A DNA stretch of 64,000 bases from Streptomyces antioxidans. Lineage in GTDB: Bacteria; Actinomycetota; Actinomycetes; Streptomycetales; Streptomycetaceae. Shown piece by piece: positions 26,216-34,031 of the stretch. Within the stretch, counting starts at the first letter, position 1. Each line of letters opens with the position of its first letter. The stretch covers positions 157,166 to 221,165 of the forward strand of contig NZ_LAKD02000005.1 in the NCBI RefSeq assembly GCF_000968685.2. The letters run 5' to 3'. A model generated the notes under the pieces. That model was not told the DNA's origin and made no database searches. It was given only the letters and a program-made list of their open reading frames with translations. A program made the translations under genes and the position numbers.

Positions 26216-26637
26216 GCCGGGCGATCGGGGCGATCGGAGTTATCCGGGTGGCCGGAGTCCTCCGGGGGCTCTTCCGGCGGCCGGGAGCCCTCCGGGGACT
26301 CCAGTTGCCGGAGGAGGCGGCGGATCGTCTCCGGGTCGGTGCTCTCAACGCGCAGGGAGACGCCGTCGCGTTCCACCCGCGCGTCCGCACCGGGCGCCCG
26401 CGCGTCGCGCCACGTGGCCACGGCGAGCAGCAGATTGCCGAGGGAGGTGAGGTTCGAGACGACGATGGAGATGACCTCGAGGCCGCCCAAGGCGCCGTCG
26501 CGGTCCTCCTGGTCCACCAGCGCCATCTCCGCGGCGCCCGCGACGTCGGGGTCCTCGGTCAGCCAGCGATAGAGGTCGAGGACGCCGGGAGACCCCTCGG
26601 CGGCGTCGGCTCGAAGGCGGAACTGCACGGCACCCAT
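26212..26637 (-). CDS. EACC1-like effector-associated membrane protein
   Basis: The protein has 141 residues. It has a short N-terminal cytoplasmic part ([27 protein letters not shown]), then a membrane-like segment with the family-typical layout [26 protein letters not shown] (about 48-74), a positively charged stretch, a small beta-like region ([26 protein letters not shown]), and a Pro/Asp/Gly-rich tail. These match the effector-associated constant component 1 (EACC1), which accompanies caspase, trypsin and other effectors. ATG 26637 has a G-rich SD. The 4-nt overlap with the caspase gene indicates coupled production. Confidence 0.78.
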   Translation of the reverse strand: MGAVQFRLRADAAEGSPGVLDLYRWLTEDPDVAGAAEMALVDQEDRDGALGGLEVISIVVSNLTSLGNLLLAVATWRDARAPGADARVERDGVSLRVESTDPETIRRLLRQLESPEGSRPPEEPPEDSGHPDNSDRPDRPA

Positions 26638-26723
26638 CCCCCGGTGTGATCCTGTGGTGGGCGCCGATCGTAGCGCTCCCCTCCCGCTACGTCCCTTGGC
26701 GCGGCGGGCCGTACCCTGCCCCC

Positions 26724-27056
26724 ATGCTCATCGCACGTTCCATCGCCCTGTTCGCCGTGGCCGCGCTGCTGGAGATCGGCGGCGCCTGGCTCGTCTGGCA
26801 GGGCGTGCGTGAGCACAGGGGGTGGGCGTGGATCGGCGCCGGAGTCATCGCCCTTGGTGCCTACGGGTTCGTGGCCACGCTCCAGCCGGACGCTGAGTTC
26901 GGCCGCATCCTCGCGGCGTACGGTGGCGTGTTCGTGGCCGGATCGCTCGCCTGGGGCATGGCCGCCGACGGCTACCGGCCCGACCGCTTCGATGTGCTCG
27001 GAGCGCTGATCTGTCTGGCCGGAGTCGCTGTGATCATGTACGTGCCTAGGAGGTAA
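26724..27056 (+). CDS. YnfA/UPF0060 family membrane protein
   Basis: The protein has 110 residues with four membrane helices: [63 protein letters not shown] and [28 protein letters not shown] and [14 protein letters not shown] are family hallmarks. The family belongs with small multidrug-resistance-type carriers, though its function is only partly known. ATG 26724 is supported by family length. The last 11 bp overlap the convergent secreted-protein gene. Confidence 0.9.
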   Translation: MLIARSIALFAVAALLEIGGAWLVWQGVREHRGWAWIGAGVIALGAYGFVATLQPDAEFGRILAAYGGVFVAGSLAWGMAADGYRPDRFDVLGALICLAGVAVIMYVPRR

Positions 27057-28197
27057 CCGCCGGCCGGCCGTGGCCGCCCTTGCCCTCGTGGTCGCCGTGG
27101 TCGTCCTTGCCCGGCTTGCCGTGGTCACCGTGGTGGTCGTCCTGCTCCTGCTGCTCCGTACCGAGGACGCAGCCGGTGTCCGGGTCGATGAAGACGGTCG
27201 TGAGGGTGTGGTCGCACTCGACCTCCACGACCCACACCTGCTTGACCTTCTGCTGGTGCGGGTCCTTGTGCTCGACCTTGGGCTGCTTGTCCTTGCTCGG
27301 CTCGCCCTTGGGCTGCTTCTCCTTGGGCTGCTTCTCCTTGCTCGGCTGGCCCTTGGGCTGCTTGTCCTTGCCCTGGTCGGCGTGGTGGCGCGGGTCCTTA
27401 CGGCCGTCCTTGCGACCCTCCTCGTGCTTGCCCTGGTGGCGCGGGTCGTCCTCGGGGCAGTCCACCAGCTCGGCGCTGACCGCCTGGCCGCCGACCTCGC
27501 ACTCGGCGATCTCGACCGCCTCGGCGAGCGTCACCGGGTCGCTCTTCTTCTGCTCCTGCTGCTTCGGCTGCTTCGGCTGCTCCTGCTGCTTCGGCTGCTT
27601 CTGCTGCTCCTTGTGCTCCTGGCCGTGGTGCGCCTGGTCGTCCTCGTGGACGGGTACGGCGACGGGGCGGGCGGCACCGCGGTCCTGGGCCTCCTCAGCG
27701 GGCTGGGCCTCCTCGTACGGCTGCACGGCCTGCTCCGGCTGCGCCACCTGCACGGGCTGCGCCACCTGCTCCGGCTGCGCCATCTGCTCCGGCTGCGCCG
27801 CCTGCTCGGGGCGCGCCGCGCTGCGGCCCCCGTACCGCCCGCCCTCGTCGTGACGGCCGCCCTGGTCGTCCCGGGCGTGGTCATCGTGGTGGCCACTATT
27901 GGGGTCCTGGTCGCTGTTCGACTCGTAGCGGCCGTGTTCGTGCTGCCCCTGGGTGTCCTCGCGATGGCCGTTCTCGTGGTTCCCCTGGTCGTGGTTCTCG
28001 TTGTTGTCGCCGTGCGCCCGGTCCTGGGGACAGTGGTTGCTCTGCGGCGACTGCGGGTCAGGGGTGCTGCCCGACGCCCATGCGGTTCCCGGAGCCCCGG
28101 CGACCAGGGCCGCCGCCGCGATGGCGCCCGCTGAGGCCACGCCCCAGCGCCGGAAGGAACGACGGGACCGCTGAAGGAATCTGCTCTGCTGGGTCAT
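27046..28197 (-). CDS. Secreted His/Gln/Lys-rich protein with a split PepSY-like domain
   Basis: The protein has 383 residues. A Sec or Tat-like signal ([20 protein letters not shown], cleavage after AWA near 41) precedes a long His/Asp/Gln-rich region (about 45-130), then Gln-Pro repeats of the AAQPEQ/AQPEQV type (about 130-170). PepSY strand-helix one is [20 protein letters not shown] (about 220-239). About 74 charged residues with KDKQPKG/KEKQPKE repeats (247-320) interrupt it, and the second half [26 protein letters not shown] (321-346) follows. Four cysteines lie in or next to the two halves. It might bind metal ions or inhibit a peptidase. Start ATG 28197. Confidence 0.7.
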   Translation of the reverse strand: MTQQSRFLQRSRRSFRRWGVASAGAIAAAALVAGAPGTAWASGSTPDPQSPQSNHCPQDRAHGDNNENHDQGNHENGHREDTQGQHEHGRYESNSDQDPNSGHHDDHARDDQGGRHDEGGRYGGRSAARPEQAAQPEQMAQPEQVAQPVQVAQPEQAVQPYEEAQPAEEAQDRGAARPVAVPVHEDDQAHHGQEHKEQQKQPKQQEQPKQPKQQEQKKSDPVTLAEAVEIAECEVGGQAVSAELVDCPEDDPRHQGKHEEGRKDGRKDPRHHADQGKDKQPKGQPSKEKQPKEKQPKGEPSKDKQPKVEHKDPHQQKVKQVWVVEVECDHTLTTVFIDPDTGCVLGTEQQEQDDHHGDHGKPGKDDHGDHEGKGGHGRPAVTS

Positions 28198-28396
28198 TAC
28201 CTGAATTCACTCCTTGGGCATGGGTGCTCCACCTACCGGCGCCGCGCCGGACGCAGTGCACCCTTCCCCGAGCCCGAGGGCCCCTAGCGGATTCCTATCT
28301 TCAGTCCCTCGGTTGGAGGTAAATCGGGCCGTCATATCCTGCATATGGATCATGCGCACACAGCACCGTTTGCGCCACGTCACCATTGGAGGGCCG

Positions 28397-29152
28397 ATGA
28401 CCACCCGTACCGCAGTGATCACCGGCGCGAGCAGCGGGATCGGAGCCGCGACCGCGCGCCGCCTGGCGGCCGCCGGATTCCGCGTCGTCCTCGCCGCCCG
28501 CCGTAAGGAGCGCATCGAAGCGCTCGCCGCAGAGCTGACCGAGGCAGGGCACCAGGCCGAGGCATACGTCCTGGACGTCACCGACCGCGCCGCCGTGGAG
28601 TCCTTCGCCGCCGGTCTGGACCGTTGCGACGTCCTGGTGAACAACGCGGGCGGCGCCGTCGGCACCGAGACCGTGGCCACCGCCGACCCGGCCGACTGGC
28701 GGGCGATGTACGAGGTCAATGTGGTGGGCGTGCTCCAGGTGACCCAGGCACTGCTGCCCGCCCTGACCGCCTCCGGCGACGGCACGATCGTCGTGCTGTC
28801 CTCCACGGCGGGCCATGTGGCGTACGAGGGCGGCGGCGGGTACGTGGCCGCCAAGCACGGCTCCCACGCCATCGCGGCCACCCTGCGGCTGGAGCTGTGC
28901 GGTGAGCCGGTGCGGGTGATCGAGATCGCCCCGGGCATGGTGAGGACCGACGAGTTCGCGGTGAACCGCTTCCGCGGCGACGAGAGCCAGGCCGCGGCCA
29001 TCTACGACGGCGTGGCCGAGCCGCTGACCGCTGACGACGTGGCCGACACGGTCGAGTGGGCGGTCACCCGCCCCTCGCATGTGAACATCGACATGATGGT
29101 CATCCGCCCCCGCGCCCAGGCCGCCCAGCACAAGGTCCACCGCGAGCGCTGA
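28397..29152 (+). CDS. Short-chain dehydrogenase/reductase (SDR)
   Basis: The protein has 251 residues. The NAD(P)-binding motif is TGASSGIGAATARRLA (TGxxxGIG, about 9-16), with NNAGGAVG, the catalytic Ser in VVLSSTAGHVAY, and YVAAK with the active Tyr and Lys. Arginines after the second strand (LAARRKERIEAL) favour NADP. It resembles serine 3-dehydrogenase/YdfG-type oxidoreductases, which act on 3-hydroxy acids, but the exact substrate cannot be given. A GGAGGG SD precedes ATG 28397. It is transcribed alone and divergent from the secreted PepSY gene. Confidence 0.92.
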   Translation: MTTRTAVITGASSGIGAATARRLAAAGFRVVLAARRKERIEALAAELTEAGHQAEAYVLDVTDRAAVESFAAGLDRCDVLVNNAGGAVGTETVATADPADWRAMYEVNVVGVLQVTQALLPALTASGDGTIVVLSSTAGHVAYEGGGGYVAAKHGSHAIAATLRLELCGEPVRVIEIAPGMVRTDEFAVNRFRGDESQAAAIYDGVAEPLTADDVADTVEWAVTRPSHVNIDMMVIRPRAQAAQHKVHRER

Positions 29153-29300
29153 GCCCGTCCGCTCTCGTCCCGCGGCTCTCGTCCTGCGGCGGGCGGGGCC
29201 TCCGCCCCAGACGCCGGGCACCGGTCGTCCGCCGCGCGCCTTCCCCGCGGGAGGACGCGCGGCCCACACCACGTACGGTCCCGCACATGCGGTCCTGAGC

Positions 29301-30494
29301 TCAGCCCTTCACGCACACCACCTGCTTGAGCCGTGCCACCACCTCGACGAGGTCCCGCTGCTGGTCGATGACCTTCTCGATCGGCTTGTACGCCCCCGGG
29401 ATCTCGTCCACGACGCCGGAGTCCTTGCGGCACTCGACGCCCCGCGTCTGCTCCGCCAGATCGTGGGTCGAGAAGCGCTTCTTCGCCGCGTTGCGGCTCA
29501 TCTTGCGGCCCGCTCCGTGCGAGGCCGAGTTGAACGACGCCTCGTTCCCCAGACCGCGCACGATGTACGAGCCGGTGCCCATGGAGCCCGGGATGATCCC
29601 GTAGTCCCCGTTCCCGGCGCGGATGGCGCCCTTACGGGTCACGAGGAGGTCCATGTCCTCGTAGCGCTCCTCGGCCACGTAGTTGTGGTGGCAGCTGATC
29701 ACCGGCTCGAAGACCGGGCGGGCCTTCTTGAACTCCTTGCGCACCACGTCCTGGAAGAGCGCCATCATGATCGCGCGGTTGTACTTCGCGTACTCCTGCG
29801 CCCAGAAGAGATCGTGCCGGTACGCCGCCATCTGCGGGGTGTCCGCGATGAAGACGGCCAGGTCGCGGTCGACCAGACCCTGGTTGTGGGGCAGCTTCCT
29901 GGCCTTGCCGATGTGGTGTTCGGCCAGCTCCTTGCCGATGTTGCGGGAGCCGGAGTGCAGCATCAGCCAGACCGAGCCCTCGTCGTCGAGACAGAACTCG
30001 ATGAAGTGGTTACCGGATCCGAGCGAACCCATCTGCTTGACCGCCCGCTCCTGGCGGAACCTGACCGCCTGGGCCACTCCCCCGAACCGGCTCCAGAAGT
30101 CGTCCCACCCCGTCGTCGGAAACGCGTGCAGCCGCCCGGGGTCCACCGGGGCGTCGTGCATACCGCGCCCCACCGGGATCACCTGCTCGATCCTGGACCG
30201 CAGCCGCGAGAGGTCCCCCGGAAGGTCATTGGCGGTCAGCGACGTCTTGACGGCCGACATGCCGCAGCCGATGTCCACGCCGACGGCCGCCGGGCACACC
30301 GCGCCCTGCATCGCGATCACCGAGCCGACCGTGGCGCCCTTCCCGTAATGCACATCCGGCATCACGGCGAGGCCCTTGATCCAGGGCAGCGTGGCCACAT
30401 TGTGCAGCTGCTGCATGGCCCCGCCCTCGACCGTCGAAGGGTCGGTCCACATCCGGATCGGCACATGCGCGCCGGGCACCTCGACATACGACAT
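29301..30494 (-). CDS. rtcB: RNA ligase RtcB (3'-phosphate, GTP-dependent)
   Basis: The protein has 397 residues. RtcB joins RNA 2',3'-cyclic phosphate or 3'-phosphate ends to 5'-OH ends with GTP and Mn2+. Manganese ligands are visible: AVGVDIGCGMSAVKT (Asp 74, Cys 77), GSGNHFIEFC, LHSGSRNIGKELAEHH and ISCHHNYVAEE. The guanylylated His lies in NSASHGAGRKMSR near the C-terminus. Start ATG 30494 (MSYVEVPGAHVPIRMW) fits the family; a longer ORF upstream is an artefact. RtcA and archease partners are not seen nearby. It is divergent from a lipoprotein gene. Confidence 0.94.
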   Translation of the reverse strand: MSYVEVPGAHVPIRMWTDPSTVEGGAMQQLHNVATLPWIKGLAVMPDVHYGKGATVGSVIAMQGAVCPAAVGVDIGCGMSAVKTSLTANDLPGDLSRLRSRIEQVIPVGRGMHDAPVDPGRLHAFPTTGWDDFWSRFGGVAQAVRFRQERAVKQMGSLGSGNHFIEFCLDDEGSVWLMLHSGSRNIGKELAEHHIGKARKLPHNQGLVDRDLAVFIADTPQMAAYRHDLFWAQEYAKYNRAIMMALFQDVVRKEFKKARPVFEPVISCHHNYVAEERYEDMDLLVTRKGAIRAGNGDYGIIPGSMGTGSYIVRGLGNEASFNSASHGAGRKMSRNAAKKRFSTHDLAEQTRGVECRKDSGVVDEIPGAYKPIEKVIDQQRDLVEVVARLKQVVCVKG

Positions 30495-30656
30495 GATGTA
30501 CTCATCCCCCGTAAAAAACTGAAAACGCAAAAGCCGGGCCAATGCCCCATAGGTGGCGGGCGACCGGCAGGCACGGCGGTGCGTGCGATAGACATTGTGT
30601 CCAGCCACCGCCTGCGGGTGGCAAGGAGTTTTCCGTCGCACGAAGGGACACGGACA

Positions 30657-31550
30657 GTGCAGCCAGTGCAGCGAAGGGGGGACGGACGGCGGGCCGCCCC
30701 GGCAGTCGCCGTGCTCATCACCGTGCTCATCGCGGCAGGGCTTGGCGGATGCACCGGCTCCGATTCGACGACCGACCCGGACGACGGCGACTCCGGCGAC
30801 TCCGGAACGGCCTCCTCGGCCGAGCCCGGGCGCTATCGCACCCTGCCCGAGGCGTGCGGCGCGGCCAGCCGTAAGACCCTCCAGACCCTGCTGCCCGGCG
30901 CCGAGCAGGACGACAAGGCGTACGATGGCCAGGCGGCCGTGACGTATGACATAGACCGCCGGGACGGCTGCCGCTGGAAGGTGGAGACCACGAGCGGCAC
31001 GCGCTATCTCACGCTCGACTTCCAGCGGGTGGTCTCGTACGACCCCTCGGTCAGCGATGACGACCGGGCCCAGGAGACGTACGAGAAGAAGGCCGTCGCC
31101 GCCGACATCCCGGACGCCACGAGCCCTCCCGCCAGCCCCTCCAGCCCCGAGAGCGACGCGGGCGACGGCGACTCCTCCGCCTCCGCCGGTTCGGGATCCG
31201 ATGAGTCCGGTAAGAGCGGTAAGGGCGACGGAGGGGGCAAAAGCACCGATAGCCCCTCCGCGGGCGCCGACGCGAGCGGCGGAAGTGACGAAAGTGACAC
31301 CTCCTCGGGCGACACCGCCCCGCGCCGGCTGGACGACCTCGGTGACGACGCCTTTCTCAATGACCGACTGATCACCAAGGACTCGGGCATACACCGCGAC
31401 ATCACCGTCGTGTTCCGGTCCTCGAATGTGATTGCCACCATTGAGTACGACCAGTGGACGACCGACAAGAAGCACATTCCCAGCAGCCGGGAACTGCAGG
31501 AAAACGCCCAGGATTTGGCCGATGAACTGACCGGTCGCCTGAACGAATAA
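30657..31550 (+). CDS. Secreted DUF3558-like lipoprotein with Asp/Ser/Gly-rich insert
   Basis: The protein has 297 residues. GTG 30657 after AAGGGA gives an N-terminal basic part, a hydrophobic helix (VLITVLIAAGLGGC) and a lipobox Cys. The domain LPEACGAASRKTLQTLLPGA resembles DUF3558 lipoproteins. A low-complexity region (SSASAGSGSDESGKSGKG and so on, about 175-225) interrupts the domain before DLGDDAFLNDRLITKDSG-HRDITVVFRSSNVIATIEYD. The downstream lipoprotein shares this domain plan without the insert, so the two are probably paralogues. Role unknown; extracellular membrane-anchored. Confidence 0.75.
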   Translation: MQPVQRRGDGRRAAPAVAVLITVLIAAGLGGCTGSDSTTDPDDGDSGDSGTASSAEPGRYRTLPEACGAASRKTLQTLLPGAEQDDKAYDGQAAVTYDIDRRDGCRWKVETTSGTRYLTLDFQRVVSYDPSVSDDDRAQETYEKKAVAADIPDATSPPASPSSPESDAGDGDSSASAGSGSDESGKSGKGDGGGKSTDSPSAGADASGGSDESDTSSGDTAPRRLDDLGDDAFLNDRLITKDSGIHRDITVVFRSSNVIATIEYDQWTTDKKHIPSSRELQENAQDLADELTGRLNE

Positions 31551-31697
31551 GGGGCCCTCGCACCATCCGTGTGAGCACCCCGTCCCCACCCCGCGGAGAC
31601 CTCGGAAATTGGGACGCCCGCGCGTCGGCCGCGTACCGTGCCGACTAATGACGCGGGCGGCACATCCGCCCATCGACAGAGAATGAGCGAAGGACCC

Positions 31698-32402
31698 ATG
31701 CACCGTTCAGCCCCGCGACTCGCCCGAATACTCGCCTGCGCGACCGTACCTGTGGTGCTCGTCGCCGGCTGCTCCTCCGGCTCGGGCAAGAAGGACGACA
31801 AGGACACCGGTGGTTCGGCGAGACCCGGCTCGCCCAGCGCTTCACCCACCGTCGCGGCAGCGAAGTTCACCAAGCTGCCCGATGTGTGCTCCGTGCTTTC
31901 CGGGAAGACGGTCGACGACCTCGTCCCGAAGGCGCAGAACAAGAAGGGCAAGGCACTTCCCTCGGCCGACACCAATACGTCCGCCAGCTGCCTGTGGAGC
32001 GGCCTCGACAAGTTCGACTACCGCTCGCTGACCATCTCCCTCAAGCTGTTCCGCTCCGACCAGGGGCTCGGCTCCGGCGACAAGCGCGCCGGGGATTACG
32101 CCGCCCAGCAGGCCAGCAGGGCCGCCACCGCGGGCAAGGTGACCGACCCCAAGACCGAGAAGGTCGCGGGCATCGGTGACGAGGCGACCACGGTCAGCAC
32201 CAAGGAGAAGAAGGACGGCGACGACTTCCGCGACCAGACGGTCGTGGTCCGCACCGCCAATGTCGTCATCACCGTCCAGTACGACGGCGCGGGCTATGAG
32301 ACCGCCAAGGCCCCGGACGCGGCCGACCTGCTCAAGGACGCCAAGTCCGCCGCCAAGGAGGCCGTCGATGCCATCGGTAAGGGCGTCAAGAGCGGAGCCT
32401 GA
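31698..32402 (+). CDS. DUF3558-like lipoprotein
   Basis: The protein has 234 residues. A lipoprotein signal (MHRSAPRLARILACATVPVVLVAGC) with the lipobox VAGC precedes a Ser/Pro linker and the domain KLPDVCSVLSGKTVDDLVPKA. The later DFRDQTVVVRTANVVITVQYDGAGYE corresponds to HRDITVVFRSSNVIATIEYD in the upstream paralogue. ATG 31698 has an AAGGA SD at 5-nt spacing. The two genes lie in the same orientation with a 148-bp gap that has no ORF. Function unknown; anchored outside the membrane. Confidence 0.78.
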   Translation: MHRSAPRLARILACATVPVVLVAGCSSGSGKKDDKDTGGSARPGSPSASPTVAAAKFTKLPDVCSVLSGKTVDDLVPKAQNKKGKALPSADTNTSASCLWSGLDKFDYRSLTISLKLFRSDQGLGSGDKRAGDYAAQQASRAATAGKVTDPKTEKVAGIGDEATTVSTKEKKDGDDFRDQTVVVRTANVVITVQYDGAGYETAKAPDAADLLKDAKSAAKEAVDAIGKGVKSGA

Positions 32403-32490
32403 CGCGCCGACACGGCCCCTTCCCGCCCATGAGACTTGACGTGTATGCGACGCTGATGCGGCTGTTGTTGAGGACGGGGAGGGGTCGCGG

Positions 32491-33960
32491 GTGGCCGCGA
32501 TGCAATTGACACGGATGCACCGAATACTGGCCGGAGTGGTCGTCACCGGTGCGGTGGTGATCGCCGGGATCGGCTTCGCCGGTTCCTACGCCGCGGTGCG
32601 CGATCTCGCCCTCGACAAGGGCTTCGGCAAGTTCGCCAATGTCTTCCCGATCGGCATCGACGCGGGGATCGTGGTGCTGCTCGCGCTGGATCTGCTGCTC
32701 ACCTGGATCCGCATTCCGTTCCCGCTGCTGCGGCAGACCGCCTGGCTGCTGACCGCGGCCACCATCGCCTTCAACGGCGCGGCGGCCTGGCCGGACCCGG
32801 TCGGGGTCGGCATGCACGCCGTGATCCCGATCCTGTTCGTCGTCTCCGTCGAGGCCGCACGGCACGCGGTCGGCCGGATCGCCGACATCACCGCCGACCG
32901 GCACATGGAGTCGGTCCGCATCGCCCGCTGGCTGCTCGCGCCGGTGCCCACCTTCCGGCTGTGGCGCCGGATGAAGCTGTGGGAGCTGCGCAGCTACGAG
33001 GAGGTCATCAGGCTGGAGCAGGACCGGCTGGTCTACCAGGCCAGGCTGCGGGCCCGCTACGGGCGCTCCTGGCGCCGCAAGGCGCCCGTGGAGTCGCTGA
33101 TGCCGCTGCGGCTGGCGCGGTACGGGGTGCCGCTGGCGGACACCGCCCCGGCGGGGCTCGCGGCGGCCGGTCTGGACCCGACCACGGTGTCGGCGACCGC
33201 GCTTCCCCCGGGCCGGTCTCCGGCGGGCGGGGCGGGGGCCAAGAACGGGTCCCCTGCGGCCCAGCCGGACCCGTACGGCGCGCCGGGGGCCGTGCCGGAC
33301 CCCGGCCCGCAGCAGCACCCCCAGCAGCCCCAGACGCAGGAGCTGCCGCTCTCGCTGCCCCTGCCGGTGTACCAGCAGCCCGCCGGGCCGGGCCATGACG
33401 GCCGGAACGGCGTGCCCTTCGACCCGGCGGCCGCCCACCCCGCGCCGGTCGAGCAGCAGACCCAGCAGCCGCAGCACCCGCAGGACCAGTACCCGCAGCA
33501 AGTACCGCAGCACCCGCAGCAGGTACCGCAGCCGCAGCAGTTCCAGCCGCAGGACCAGCAGGTCCCGGGCCAGGCGCCGCAGCCCCAGCAATTCCCGCAG
33601 CCCCAGCTGACCGTGCCGGTCGGGCCCGGCGGCCGGGTGCGTCCGCTGGGCGGTGAGGGCGTGGGGAACCACCAGGGCGTCTACGTACCGGAGCAGCGCG
33701 AGCCCGAGCGGTACGCCTACGAGGAGCCGCAGCCGGAGCAGCAGCTCGATCAGCTGCCGGACGACGTGCCGCGCGAGGAGGTCTACTACGCGACCTTCCG
33801 CCAGTTCCTGGCCGACAACAGCCGGTTCCCCTCCGCGTACCAGTTCGGGCAGCGGCTGCGGGAGTCCTACGGCGTGACCGGTCTCAGCAACAGCGAGCTG
33901 GCCGGGTACGTCGAGGACTTCAAGGAGCGGGTCCGGCTGGAGCGCGAGGCCATCCCGTAG
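32491..33960 (+). CDS. DUF2637 membrane protein with Gln/Pro-rich linker (SpdB-like)
   Basis: The protein has 489 residues. The N-terminal part has four predicted membrane helices (HRILAGVVVTGAVVIAGIGF, GIDAGIVVLLALDLLLTW, TAWLLTAATIAFNGAAAW, MHAVIPILFVVSVEAA), the DUF2637/SpdB-like module. A basic helical region (RLWRRMKLWELRSYEEVIRLEQ) and a Q/P-rich linker (about 265-400, with many QQPQ and PQQ runs) follow. The C-terminal domain EEVYYATFRQFLADNSRFPSAYQFGQRLRESYGVTG resembles a helical DNA-binding or interaction unit. DUF2637 is best known from conjugative plasmids; this copy is chromosomal. GTG 32491 or ATG 32500 may start translation. Confidence 0.82.
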   Translation: MAAMQLTRMHRILAGVVVTGAVVIAGIGFAGSYAAVRDLALDKGFGKFANVFPIGIDAGIVVLLALDLLLTWIRIPFPLLRQTAWLLTAATIAFNGAAAWPDPVGVGMHAVIPILFVVSVEAARHAVGRIADITADRHMESVRIARWLLAPVPTFRLWRRMKLWELRSYEEVIRLEQDRLVYQARLRARYGRSWRRKAPVESLMPLRLARYGVPLADTAPAGLAAAGLDPTTVSATALPPGRSPAGGAGAKNGSPAAQPDPYGAPGAVPDPGPQQHPQQPQTQELPLSLPLPVYQQPAGPGHDGRNGVPFDPAAAHPAPVEQQTQQPQHPQDQYPQQVPQHPQQVPQPQQFQPQDQQVPGQAPQPQQFPQPQLTVPVGPGGRVRPLGGEGVGNHQGVYVPEQREPERYAYEEPQPEQQLDQLPDDVPREEVYYATFRQFLADNSRFPSAYQFGQRLRESYGVTGLSNSELAGYVEDFKERVRLEREAIP

Positions 33961-33980
33961 CCGTCCCGCGGAGCGGGAAC

Positions 33981-34013
33981 GCCGGGCGGCGGCCGTAAGG
34001 CCATCCGCCCGGC
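33981..34013. terminator. Terminator between DUF2637 and lysS genes
   Basis: GCCGGGCGG...CCGCCCGGC with an inner GGCC/GGCC stem lies between convergent stop codons. Confidence 0.75.
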
Positions 34014-34031
34014 GCCCGGGAGTCGCGGAGG

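Noticed and set aside
27070..28134. Leu/Val-rich plus-strand open frame antisense to the PepSY-type gene
   Set aside because: The Leu/Val runs arise from the complement of the Gln/His/Lys-rich codons; there is no start signal and no known fold.
29463..31550. Very long plus-strand open frame (695 codons) antisense to rtcB
   Set aside because: High GC makes long antisense frames common. Only the part from about 30657 has a lipoprotein signal, a SD and family-like sequence; the rest is the complement of rtcB.
32429..32509. 26-codon ORF just before the DUF2637 gene (possible leader peptide)
   Set aside because: It overlaps the start of the DUF2637 gene and has no clear SD or recognisable leader pattern, so there was not enough to list it as a gene.
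33430..33620. CAG-rich repeats as a non-coding element
   Set aside because: They encode the Gln/Pro-rich linker of the DUF2637 protein in frame.
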